Assembly (NCBI GenBank): GCA_012064415.1 | Contig: SSNU01000368.1 | Span: forward strand, 1-17,588 | DNA length: 17,588 bases | Direction of reading: 5' to 3' | Source: Gyrodactylus bullatarudis | Taxonomy: Eukaryota; Platyhelminthes; Monogenea; Gyrodactylidea; Gyrodactylidae | Shown here: piece after piece, positions 1-8,763 of the stretch | Layout of the letters: each line of letters starts with the position of its first letter | How positions within the stretch are numbered: the first letter of the stretch is position 1 | Notes under the pieces: generated by a model | Databases searched by the model: none | Seen by the model: the letters and a program-made list of their open reading frames with translations, nothing else | Told to the model about the DNA's origin: nothing | Translations under genes and position numbers: made by a program

Positions 1-1
1 G

Positions 2-220
2 AGGAAAGATTTCTTTGATATTCTCATCAAGGGGTATTGGTTCAAGGAGAGGGATGTCATGAATGTTTTCTAGAGCTATAAAATTAATTAATAATCTTTC
101 TTACATTGGAATTTATCTTCTTGTAATAAATCATCATCTAAATCGAGATTTGCAAAATCGAATTAATGAGTTATATTTTTTGAACGATAAACAAATTGAA
201 AGATTTATTAGAAATCAACC
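2..220 (+). pseudogene. Possible decayed protein-kinase fragment at window edge
   Basis: Bases 2-70 read KDFFDILIKGYWFKERDVMN and then stop at 71-73. The frame starting at 63 continues with VFSRAIKLINNLSYIGI-like residues and, after about ten more, NRDLQ and LNDKQI. In order this resembles the alpha-D to alpha-E helices of a serine/threonine kinase, followed by a damaged HRDLK catalytic loop. Reading across needs a one-base frame change near 62-65, the catalytic His is Asn, and the DFG region is absent. If the resemblance is real, this is a dead copy whose front half lies left of the window. The match is from memory of the family consensus and is weak; a chance frame is a serious alternative. 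Confidence 0.22.
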
Positions 221-300
221 CGTAATGATATCAATTTCAGTCAGCCAAACTCGTTACCGAGTATCAAGATCAACAAGCTGTGTATTATATTGCTAAATAG

Positions 301-513
301 CTAGTTAATCTTAAAACCTGTTAACAAGTTTATTAAACTATGCCGTTAGTCTAAAGACTATCAAAGATTCCAGTTAATCTTGTTACCGAGTAACAAGGTT
401 AACAAATCAATCCGTTAGTCTTAAGACTATCAAAGATTTCAGTTAATCTTGTTACCGAGTAACAAGTTTAACAAACCATTCCGTTAGTCTTAAGACTACC
501 TGATAGTCTTAAG
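301..513. repeat. 69-bp tandem repeat with nested dyads
   Basis: The word CCGTTAGT recurs at 343, 412 and 481, exactly 69 bases apart. Units 343-411 and 412-480 differ at about five positions. A degenerate unit precedes them (301-342) and the third is cut short. Each unit holds two dyads: TAGTCTTAAGACTA, a perfect palindrome in the later units, and CTTGTTAC-CGA-GTAACAAG (379-397 and 448-466). The array ends in a hairpin with 10-base arms (489-498 and 504-513). A further GTTACCGAGTA word at 253-263 suggests the array once began earlier. It is a short satellite; function unknown. Confidence 0.9.
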
Positions 514-581
514 TCTAAATACTCTTTTATAAATATCGAAGAAAAATATTTCATACAAAATAAGTTCATTTTTATTATCAG

Positions 582-794
582 GTGATTTTTCCAAGAAAGT
601 ATTCTGACGAAATAATTCTCGTTTTAAAAATGCTACATACAATCAATGGGGATGCTCTCTCCTGGTTAATTTCATCATATTTTCTTCCATGTAATTCCTT
701 TCACATGCTTATTTTGGAATATTCTTGGAAATGTAATTTTATATTGAAGGACAATATGTTCGATTATATAACGATTCTCAACTTTTCTAAGTAA
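582..794 (+). pseudogene. Possible second kinase-like fragment
   Basis: An open frame follows a good-looking splice acceptor (TTTTTATTATCAG ending at 581). It reads EIILVLKML, then LISSYF, NSFHMLILEY and finally DNMFDYI. That order resembles alpha-C, beta-4, beta-5 hinge and alpha-D of a protein kinase N-lobe. There is no ATP-binding lysine or glycine loop and no downstream catalytic loop. These pieces should precede those seen at 2-220 within one gene, so the two fragments would be separate copies in the same orientation. A transposon-like element begins 57 bases after the frame ends. The call is tentative, and a chance frame is possible. Confidence 0.2.
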
Positions 795-850
795 TTCAAA
801 GTAAAGTACCATTGAGAAAATTATGAATAGTATAGCATTATACTTACGAA

Positions 851-1198
851 GGTTAACTAGAAATATTTCGTTCTAGGTGCTAAGGTAATATATCTCACAT
901 ATATTTCTAGTAAACCTTAGGTGCTGCAACATTCATTAGTTAGAAAACTTTAAGGGTACACCAGAGCAAGTGGATTTTGACGGCTACAAAAGAGGACGAA
1001 ACGTGCGTATATGTCTACCATATATCTATATAGATATATACTTAGATTATTTCAAAAAGCTCTGTGAGTTTCTTTCGTACTAGACTCGCTGGGATCCATC
1101 AGTAAGCTGTAACATTCAGCTACATAGGCTAATCCATCACCAAATAAAACGTTTCTGTGGTATATATTACCTAAGCACCGAAATATTTCTAGTAAACC
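851..1198. mobile_element. Short TIR (MITE-like) element
   Basis: Bases 851-870 and the reverse complement of 1179-1198 match at 19 of 20 positions (GGTTWACTAGAAATATTTCG). The match resumes further in: GGTGCTAAGGTAATATAT at 876-893 pairs with 1161-1178 at one mismatch. A second inverted copy of the tip lies at 902-916, so the left end is itself a small fold-back. The interior is visibly richer in G+C than its surroundings and has no long frame. No convincing target-site duplication is visible. It is a non-autonomous DNA element, or a small ribozyme-bearing retroelement given the motif at 977-1015. Confidence 0.7.
977..1015 (+). ncRNA. Degenerate hammerhead-ribozyme-like motif
   Basis: Bases 977-1002 have the layout of a minimal hammerhead: a CUGANGA-like box (TTGACGG), a four-base arm (CTAC), a loop AAAAGA, a four-base arm GGAC, then GAAAC. 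Next comes a five-pair stem III (ACGTG with TATGT, loop CGTA) ending in GTC, the normal cleavage triplet. The C and final A of CUGANGA are changed, and two stem II bases no longer pair, so it is probably inactive. Short stem III type I hammerheads are known in animal retroelements and Penelope-like elements. The resemblance is clear on the 3' side and poor on the 5' side. Confidence 0.3.
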
Positions 1199-1990
1199 AT
1201 TGAAAATTATATTGGAATACTAAAATCAAATTTTGAAAATCATTTCAAATTAATTTCCAAGTTAATCTGAAGAAGTTACAAAATAGGTTATGTTATTATT
1301 TTTCAAAAAAATAGAATTCATTTTTTCCTTGTCCAGTTTTTATATAAAAATACTTTTTTCGACCATCCTTCGGTAAACATCTCGAGCTGCAAGTCCGAAA
1401 ATAGAAACTAGATGCCAGAATTTTTCTATTTTATAAGCAATTATTTTATCAATTACTTTTTTGAAAAACTTTTTTTCTCTTGTTGAACGTGGGCCTGACA
1501 ATCAATTATATAATTTTAATTATTGTAATCTTAAGGGGAATCTGATTAACAAAAATCTCTTAGCTTCGTGGGAACTATAGAAGAAAACTGCTGGTAAAAT
1601 AAATTTTCCTAAACATATATTTAATCTTGATTTAGATTGCTAAATACACAAAATATTTTATCTATATGATTTCTACTCAATTTTACTAAGCCTTTTCATA
1701 TTCAATCCTAATCAAAGATAAATTCATTATTAGTTGAATATTCAGAAACGACTATTGGTTTTTTCTATGTTTTAAGCATTATAACAGAAAAACACCTTTA
1801 TGCAATGTTATTATTTTATAGAAGAACTATGATTGAAAAGCTGCTCTCCTAGAAAAACTACGGAAGTTAAAAATTTCACATACTTATTTTCATACAAAAA
1901 ATCTTAACTTTTTTAATGTGAATTTTTAAAAGATGTTTTAGAATTGATGTAAGAGGAAGAAAGTTAATTTTTGTAATGCACCTGAAACTA
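1199..1990. other. No gene seen
   Basis: A+T-rich sequence with stops in all frames. I found no convincing exon, repeat or structured element on either strand. Confidence 0.5.
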
Positions 1991-2290
1991 GTTGACATGA
2001 AGATGAGAATTTACTTTTTTACCAAAAAAACTCAACATTTTTCTTCGGAAAGTCAGAAAGAAATTTATTTTCAAATTCCATAATGAAATACGCCCACAAG
2101 TAGGGGAATTTAAATAAATTTCTGAAAAAATTCAATCTGACCAAAATTAGGCCTTTTTTTAATTTCGAAAATGAACCAAATTTCCACATTTTGCTGGTTT
2201 TAAAATGAGAGAGTGATCAAGACTTAATTTTTCGGATCACAATCAGACAAAAAAACCTATTGTCATCATAGGGATCATGAAATATCAAAT
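1991..2290 (+). repeat. Dispersed repeat family, copy 1
   Basis: This copy begins GTTGACATGAAGATGAGA, like the outer end of the right arm at 15101 (reverse complement GTTAACATGAAGATGAGA). It continues with the family core: TGCTGGTTTTAAAATGAGAG, then AGTGATCAAGACTTAATTTTT and GGATCACAATCAGACAAA. The same core is at 13840-13900 on the plus strand and at 5430-5540 and 14040-14130 on the minus strand. Overall divergence is high, suggesting an old family. No coding capacity is visible. Confidence 0.65.
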
Positions 2291-2326
2291 ATCATCGACT
2301 TTCAAGTAGTGAAAATGGTTTTCAGA

Positions 2327-2421
2327 TATGGTTTTCAAAAATAGTATATTTATAAATATAATAAGATGTTTGAGGGAAAGCCTTCCTCTTTTACGTCTGA
2401 CAGAATATTTCAATAATTTTA
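2327..2421 (+). repeat. Long direct repeat, copy A
   Basis: The copy starts TATGGTTTTCAAAAATAG and ends with TTTTACGTCTGACAGAATAT followed by TTCAATAATTT. It is nearly identical to 2530-2616, apart from roughly eight extra bases near its middle and a few substitutions. The start-to-start distance is 203 bases. It directly follows dispersed-repeat copy 1, so it may be part of the same insertion. Confidence 0.85.
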
Positions 2422-2529
2422 GTCTATTTTTAATTTTTTAGTTCAGAAGTTCAGAATCAAAACTAGTCTACATTTGTTCACATTTAGTTGTAGTATTTAG
2501 AAAAAATATCTTTTATTGCTTAAATCTAG

Positions 2530-2616
2530 TATGGTTTTCAAAAATAGTATATTTATAAATACGATTGAGGGAAGGCTGTCCTCTTTTACGTCTGACAGAA
2601 TATTCCAATAATTTAG
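2530..2616 (+). repeat. Long direct repeat, copy B
   Basis: Partner of 2327-2421. It lacks about eight bases in the middle but keeps the CTCTTTTACGTCTGACAGAA block intact. The 108 bases between the copies show no similarity to the repeat. Confidence 0.85.
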
Positions 2617-2708
2617 AGGGCATAATGTATTCAATATCACAAGCATAAATGTTCATTGAATAAGCAGTTCTGAGCAATTCTGTTTTAAAGAATACCTAAA
2701 GTACCCAT

Positions 2709-2802
2709 TTGGGGTATTTTTACATTAAATTTAATAAAATTATAATATACCAAGCTATTATAAAGATTTAACAACAGAAATTTTAAGGATTTTTTACCCC
2801 AA
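2709..2802. repeat. Inverted repeat TTGGGGTA / TACCCCAA
   Basis: Perfect eight-base arms at 2709-2716 and 2795-2802 enclose an A+T-rich stretch. The left arm also forms a small hairpin by itself (TACCC-ATTTG-GGGTA, 2702-2716). The stop codon of the possible exon at 2811-3017 lies nine bases outside the right arm, so transcription of that exon would place this structure in its 3' untranslated region. Confidence 0.5.
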
Positions 2803-2810
2803 TGGTAAGA

Positions 2811-3017
2811 TTAATAAGTTAATTTTTTGGGTACTCTCGGGTCAAATCTCGTTGGAAGAACAAAAGCACAATTTGCGTGACAGTCATCCTCATTTTTCAA
2901 ACAATATCCCACGGACATGTTAAAGCAACGTAATCCACCATAAAAATAAAACCTAAGAAACTCATTAAATGGCCAAGATATTCTAGATTCAAGTGAATGT
3001 GTAGTAGAGAAATTCAA
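2811..3017 (-). CDS. Possible terminal exon, unknown protein
   Basis: The minus frame stays open from about 3095 down to a TAA at 2811 and has no ATG near its beginning, so it would have to be a spliced 3' exon. Possible acceptors are CATTTAG near 3076 and AAACTAG near 3025. It encodes SWPFNEFLRFYFYGGLR, then a four-cysteine stretch (C-x8-C-x6-C-x3-C) with an N-M-S glycosylation motif, and ends DPRVPKKLTY. Codons are less A+T-biased than the flanks and the cysteine spacing looks like an extracellular fold. I do not recognise the family. No AATAAA follows closely. A chance frame is possible. Confidence 0.28.
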   Translation of the reverse strand: MNFSTTHSLESRISWPFNEFLRFYFYGGLRCFNMSVGYCLKNEDDCHANCAFVLPTRFDPRVPKKLTY

Positions 3018-5400
3018 TGGCCCTAGTTTAATGTAATTTCTATTAGATTTGATTTCTTTTTCGGTTCTTTTTATCTCTAAATGATTTCGATTGAAGTTTC
3101 ATTGAAATGAGTGACCTAGATCTTGAATCGAAATACTTAATGTAAAAAAGTAATAAAATATTGAAAAAAAATTATGAAATTATCTCAAATTTGATACTGT
3201 AATTACATAGAGATCATCTCTTGAGACTATCAAAGTTATTTAATTTCAAACGATATTTTTTACATTCGACAGAAATCACTAATGACAATTTTTCCAATTG
3301 AAATTTTTTTTTGTTAGATTAGTGTCAAGGAATTTTTCAAATATATTTTGTGACTTTTGAAAATTGAAAACTGTCAACTTTTTCTCTATTCTTTTCATTC
3401 TTATAACAGAAAAAATCTAAATACATTATACAGTAGTATTCAATCTGAAATATCTGCAAAAGAAAAAAAATTATATCTAAAGATCTTCTTTCCTGCTATT
3501 GGGGATTATTTTTATATCTTGAAATAATGAAACAAGATTTCTGTAACTGAATGAATTATTTTTAGTAATTTACTGGATCTCTGTCAAATATTACGTGTGA
3601 CAAGTCTAGTTGTAATACTGTACTTGAATTAATTTTTGAAGAAATTCGATATAAACATGGCCAGAATTAATTAAGGATAGAATTTCATTGAGGCAAAGAA
3701 ATCACATTAACCAATAATAGATCGATCCATTGATTAGAAAACGAGATCTGAATTTATTTTGAATTCTCAAATTTTCGACATAAATGGGACCAATTAAAAG
3801 GTTTAGAAGATGGAATTCAAGATAATCCATAAGATTGATATACATAAAAACATGAAAAATAAATCTAAATAAATTTGTATTGTGTTCTCAGAAATCTTTG
3901 GCAGAATGCATGATAACTTTCCTAGTTATTGAAGGAATTTTCGAAATTGAATTATAAATCTTTGTCTATCGAGAATGTATATTTTGTTTACTTCTTTGAT
4001 TTTAATCCGATTTAAACTAATAACTCATCCTACTGATAGGTAGAACTTTATTCCAGAAAGTATTGTAATTAATTCTCTTACCAGTGATAACTTATAGTAA
4101 AGAATAATTGATCTGGTCAATCTCTTATGCCTAAGTAAGTCAAGTTTAAGGTTTGAATTTCGATGCATAAATCTTTGATGTACTTATTTCGATTAATCTC
4201 CAAGTTAGTTGTGGAATTAATAGCTGATAGGCTCCAGATAGATTGGCAGTATTCAACAATTGGGGCATATATGATTTTTACAATCTTTTACTAAGCATTA
4301 TTTTGTTCCAAAAATGGTATGGTCAGCAAAGTTACAAAATTTGAAATAGTTAAAGATGATATGGAAATAACAATGAAGATAGTAAGATATCTTGAACACT
4401 GTCTGATGAGATTGTGATACCGAAAAAATGTTTCTATATCGATATCTTTTCACAAACAAGCTACAGAACATGACTGGATGTTAATAATTTATCTTCTTGT
4501 AACCATTTTTCAAAACTGACAATAGTTTTCTACCGTTTGTTTTAATTTAATCATTTTCGGCATTTTCCAATTTCATCTTCTGTTGCAATGATTTTAATCG
4601 AAAGAATATTTTTCCCTATTTTCTTCGAAATCATTAGCTGGATTCTTTTGAAGTTTTCTTATCAAGAGTTTCTTCAATATTTTAGCAACACGATTTTGTC
4701 TATTTAATATCAAATAATGATTTATAGGATGACTGCAAGGAAATCAATTACACTTGCAGGTTATGTATTTTGAAAACATTTTTAAACTCATCCTTGCCCA
4801 CACGTTTTTTAGGACCTCTTTAATTCTACTAACAATTCATCGAGGAATTTCTTTATTTCCTCTCTGCTCTCGAAGCGTCTGTTTAATTCAATTATAATTA
4901 TTGACATGATATAGTGATAAATCAAAGTCTCGAAAGTTTAAATCTCAATGATAGTAATCATGAATAATTTATGATCCTATAGTATGTACTAAAGTATATG
5001 CGAGTATACTCTTGTTAGTGTAAACCTCTCTGCCCATACTCTGTTATTTACTTAACCACTCTTAAAATGCCCCGAATATACCCCTCTTGAAAGTGAGAAT
5101 CTATCCACTTGATTTTGAAAATATCTCTACCCCTACTCTTGATTTTGCTAAGAGCCCAATTATCTATAAAAATACAAGAATTTTTTGAATAGTTTTATAA
5201 GTTTTTGCAGCAAAATTTATAGTAATTTCTTATAAAATTACACCTCAATGGCCATTTGAAGGTCTTCATATTAAATTTGAAAATATCACAGAGATGCTAT
5301 CATCTTATTTACAAACTCTGCCACTGTTTATCAGCCAAAACTTACTTTACAGCACGTCTGTTTTTATTTTAATTCTCAATGTTACTCAAGAAGTGAAGCA
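3018..5400. other. Long stretch without a supported gene
   Basis: Stops occur in all frames. The best short frames are 3569-3670 plus, which follows an ATTTTTAG acceptor and contains NTVLELIFEEIRYKHGQN, and a 43-codon frame with ATG near 4162 containing KLVVELIADRLQIDW. Neither has a consistent partner exon. Between 4990 and 5150 the words TACTCTTG and CCCCTACTCTTG recur loosely, without a regular period. Confidence 0.4.
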
Positions 5401-5414
5401 ATTTTTAAAATTCT

Positions 5415-5540
5415 TAAATTTAGCCTATTTGATTTATTTGTCTAATCGTGATCCCAAAATTCAATGTTTGATCACTCACTTTGAAATCAGCAAAAGTGCA
5501 AAAAATGCGAACTTCAAATCAAATTAGGATAAAATCAATG
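5415..5540 (-). repeat. Dispersed repeat family, copy 2
   Basis: On the minus strand this reads TTTGCTGATTTCAAAGTGAG, then TGATCAAACATTGAATTTTG, then GGATCACGATTAGACAAATA. It matches 13838-13897 plus closely, base for base over about 60 positions. It is the best conserved copy outside the large inverted repeat. The 77-codon plus-strand frame across it (5294-5527) is best explained as a shadow. Confidence 0.75.
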
Positions 5541-6575
5541 ATAAAAATTGGGTAATCCAATATTATTCTCCTTCTTATGGCAATAGAATTTAAATCCAAT
5601 CGAAATCTGGATTACGGTGCATGCACGAAATTTGAAAAGTTTGCTTGTTTTTCTCAAAAATTTTTCTTCCAGTGAATGCATTTCTCATTTCAGTACAATG
5701 AATGTTTTGAGTTTTGAAAAACTACACAGTCCAGCAAAATAACACATTCTTCCTGTATACTCTATGAAATTTTTGACAGTATGTTCAAATAAAATATTAA
5801 GTATAAAGATTCTGAAAATTTGAATAGATCTGAAGGAAATTTCCCCTCTGATAAAATTGCTGTAAAAAATTCATTTACACCTTGAAAATAAAAATATACA
5901 AACACCGTCTTCAGTTAATTCTGAGATTTTTTTCGAAGCAGATTCATAAGTTACAACCATTCTCACATATTTCAATACAAGGAAAACTTCGATCACTTCT
6001 TGAAATCCGGTCGCTAAAATTTTTCAAAATTTCAGAATCTTTTTATTTATGTTTTTATCAAGCATTAATAAAAAATAATTTTAATTTAATTTTACTCTTT
6101 ATTCATGTAAATTTTTTAATGAAAATAAAATGACATCTGTACAATGGAGGAAGAAATTTTTTTATATAAAATGAATGAGATTTTCTAGTTGTTATAATTC
6201 AAGATTATTACAATCAATAAAATAAAATTCATCAGACATTGGCGTAAAATTCTTTATAAAAAATAATCCTTGAATTCCAGTACACTGTTCATTCACTGTT
6301 ATAGATAAATATCATGTTTATATATGGTTAGATTTGGGACAGAAAAAATAACTTGAGATTTTTTCCGTGTAGAAAATAATAAGGGTAGAAAAATAATTTT
6401 TCGCATTTTATTTAGTTTTTTATAGAGTAAATCTGGGTAAGATCTACGTGCTTGGAATTAATCAATAAGGGTAGAAATATTAAACTCAAAAGAGGCACGT
6501 GACCAATATACTTTAGATTGGCCAAGCCCTCCTTTATCTTTCTACTGGGTCTGGAAACAATTTGAAATAGGGATG
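5541..6575. other. No gene seen; downstream flank of the receptor
   Basis: Very A+T-rich. The word AATAAGGGTAGAAA occurs twice, at 6377 and 6464. No coding frame has consistent splice signals. The 83-codon plus frame at 5882-6133 begins with a non-ATG codon and is K/F/L/I-rich, which is what random sequence of this base content gives. Confidence 0.4.
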
Positions 6576-6592
6576 TTTATTCTTTTTTTATT
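6576..6592 (-). promoter_or_regulatory. Polyadenylation signals of the receptor gene
   Basis: Two AATAAA hexamers lie on the minus strand, at 6592-6587 (overlapping the TAA stop) and 6581-6576. If used they would give an extremely short 3' untranslated region; signals further downstream may be used instead. Confidence 0.4.
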
Positions 6593-7844
6593 GAACATTA
6601 CTCGGTGGGGAAAAATTAATAGGCGTGTCAAATTCGTACGAGTCATTTGTTATGATGCTCGAATCAGTCTTTCCATAAATGCATATTCTCTTTTTTAGTT
6701 TTTTGAAAAAAACTTTTTTCTCATTGTCTGATTTGTTTCTCATCGTGGAATCTTTGTATACAAGTTTCTTATTATTTTTCGAATCATTTAATACACGGTT
6801 CTTTCGTTTCTTCTTCCCAAATAAGATCGTTTTTAGTTGCCTTCTAAACTTGTTACCCATTGAACAGTAAATAATAAAATTAATTGCATGATTTGATAGG
6901 GATAAAAGTTGAGCGATTGTATCGAACCCGATGTAGGTTCGACTGAAATTTGGGAATATTCGTCCAATTGTGACTGGTGTTGTTAAAAATAAAAATAACA
7001 GTGAAATTGTCACCAAAAGAATAGTCAATTGTCGTTTCTCTCTAATTGAAGCTGACAGAAAAACTGGCCTCTCCGATATAACAAAGCCTTCTTTATTGGA
7101 GGAATCATCTCCTTTACTTTCTTTACAACAAGGAGAACAGCAAAATATATTTCTGTACTTATCAGTTAGACACTTTTTCGAGTTTCGGAAATTCGCCAAT
7201 TTCATCTGTTGGAAATTTGATTTGTTTATGTTATAAATGATGAGGATATTGCCAATCATTAGGATAATTGAGGGAAGAAAACTATACACTATCGAATCAA
7301 TCATGCTAAATATTGAATTTACTGTGCGAACACATTTGTGGAATTCTTTTTGATAGTCGTTATAATAAAGCCAAAATGTGTTAGATAAAAATATACCGAC
7401 TGTCATCAGAACGATTATCTTCTTACAACGACTAGGCTTTGAGAAGTTCCATGCTTTAAGGGGAAAGCAGACCGCTATTAATCGATCAATTGTCATAGCA
7501 ACAACCAACCATATCGACAAGTATGAATTTGAAAATATTATCAAATCATGTATTTTACATGAATAGATGTTGTAGTCTAATGCAATCGAATCAAGTGTGA
7601 ACTCAATGTAACATTTTATGCCGATGATGATCATTCCAAGATCTACAATTGCAATTGAAGCTAGATAGATGTATGAGGATGTTTTGATGAGAGGACGCCT
7701 CCATAACACAACAAGTGAGAGTATATTTCCAAGTAATCCAAAGAATATTATCACCGGAGCCCCATAGGTGTATAATTTAAGACTGAAACTGCAATCTCTA
7801 TGTCCTTTAAGGTTTTTACAGTGAAGTAATGCCTTTAAATTCAT
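6588..7844 (-). CDS. Class A (rhodopsin-like) peptide-type GPCR
   Basis: A complete 418-residue seven-helix receptor, intronless in the coding region. TM1 is about 28-48 with G39-N40; TM2 about 57-78 with D68; TM3 about 99-120 with C96 at its entry and D120-R121-L122, a DRL variant of DRY. TM4 is about 141-160. C171 in loop 2 should pair with C96. TM5 is about 184-205 with P191; TM6 about 270-293 with FLFLTTP (P290); TM7 about 306-327 with N322-F-I-I-Y326, replacing NPxxY. Helix 8 (GNKFRRQLKTIL) follows. The third loop holds FCCSPCC (234-240) and the tail is lysine-rich. The start is the first ATG after an in-frame TAA 18 bases upstream. TM7 NHAINFIIYC and the TM6 ending recall invertebrate FMRFamide/neuropeptide receptors. 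The ligand cannot be read from sequence; G-protein coupling at the plasma membrane is expected. Confidence 0.96.
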   Translation of the reverse strand: MNLKALLHCKNLKGHRDCSFSLKLYTYGAPVIIFFGLLGNILSLVVLWRRPLIKTSSYIYLASIAIVDLGMIIIGIKCYIEFTLDSIALDYNIYSCKIHDLIIFSNSYLSIWLVVAMTIDRLIAVCFPLKAWNFSKPSRCKKIIVLMTVGIFLSNTFWLYYNDYQKEFHKCVRTVNSIFSMIDSIVYSFLPSIILMIGNILIIYNINKSNFQQMKLANFRNSKKCLTDKYRNIFCCSPCCKESKGDDSSNKEGFVISERPVFLSASIREKRQLTILLVTISLLFLFLTTPVTIGRIFPNFSRTYIGFDTIAQLLSLSNHAINFIIYCSMGNKFRRQLKTILFGKKKRKNRVLNDSKNNKKLVYKDSTMRNKSDNEKKVFFKKLKKRICIYGKTDSSIITNDSYEFDTPINFSPPSNVQ

Positions 7845-7859
7845 GATAGTGAATTTTTC

Positions 7860-8600
7860 TTATACAATTAATAAACTCCTTTGCATGGGTCGCATTGATA
7901 ACGTATATCCTTGATAGTATTTTTTAATTTATGATATAATAATGATAAAATCTCAATGTTACAATGATACTGAGAGGAAAATATTTTCAGAAACCAATGA
8001 AATTATTTTACTCCCAAATTGAAAGTGATTGGTTGTTCATATGAAATAGAGGAAAGTAACAAAAACACTAAATTATTGCTTACAAATTCATATAAGGTAT
8101 TTTTTCCCAAACATTTTATAGCTTTGTGTTTATGTTTTTTTATACAAAGTTTTTTAACATAAAAATTCAATGGTTTTGAACAGATTACACTTAAACAAGC
8201 ACGAGATATTTTTGCTAAGTCGGGAAATGTTTAAAATCAATTTTTCTGGAAGAAATTTTCATCACGTATACGACATCAAAAGTTTCATCTATAAATAGAT
8301 ATGTAAGGTTGATTAAAAGGTTTCACTATATAGTGCTCATGTTATTATTGATTTCTTTATCTTTTAGACAACAAGAGATTTAAAAATAGCATAATGAGCT
8401 CAAGTCGTAAGATTTTGATTTTTTATGAAAATCATAAACACATATCTACCTGAAAGAAACCGTAATATAACAATTCTATTAAACTATAGAATCACCTATT
8501 GATATGATAAAAAGTAATCTTGAGTATTTTAATATTGACAGATTTCCTCAAAAATATTCTGAGGCTGCTAACTAAAAGTCATGCTAGGATTAAGAACAAA
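7860..8600. other. Upstream flank of the receptor, nothing further seen
   Basis: A+T-rich, no long frames, no repeat recognised. The receptor promoter should lie here, but no clear TATA or initiator can be separated from the background of TATA-like words. Confidence 0.4.
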
Positions 8601-8615
8601 TGAAGTTTTTTGGTG

Positions 8616-8660
8616 AATAAAGCTTTATTTTCGTCGGTTCTCTCCGAACTAAACACCGAC
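8616..8660. repeat. Palindrome plus hairpin
   Basis: AATAAAGCTTTATT (8616-8629) is a perfect 14-base palindrome. Four bases later GTCGGT (8633-8638) and ACCGAC (8655-8660) form a perfect hairpin that also contains a GTTC/GAAC pair. The block is richer in G+C than its surroundings. Confidence 0.6.
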
Positions 8661-8763
8661 TTAATACATGTACTTTAATAAGTAATTTAATAAGAGGGGG
8701 CAACTGTTCTCTGATTTAACCAACCAATCTTCGCTACAATAAATAAATGTATATCATTTTATT

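Noticed and set aside
1073..1102. Minus-strand CTGATGG...GTACGAAAG, hammerhead-like on the opposite strand of the TIR element
   Set aside because: The intervening 19 bases form no stem II and the final A of the core is G.
4124..4140. Consensus donor GTAAGT after an acceptor-like TTCTCTTACCAG at 4071-4082
   Set aside because: All three frames of the enclosed 50 bases contain a stop, so it is not a coding exon.
4393..4455. CTGATGAG...CCGAAA with a possible UUUUC cleavage strand, another hammerhead candidate
   Set aside because: The stem II bases (GATTGTGATACC) do not pair beyond one base pair and stem I is only three pairs; CTGATGA is expected by chance about this often.
5294..5527. 77-codon plus-strand open frame
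   Set aside because: Starts inside plain A+T-rich DNA and runs through dispersed-repeat copy 2 in the antisense direction.
6679..7566. Three plus-strand frames of 62-88 codons
   Set aside because: They are antisense shadows of the receptor gene.
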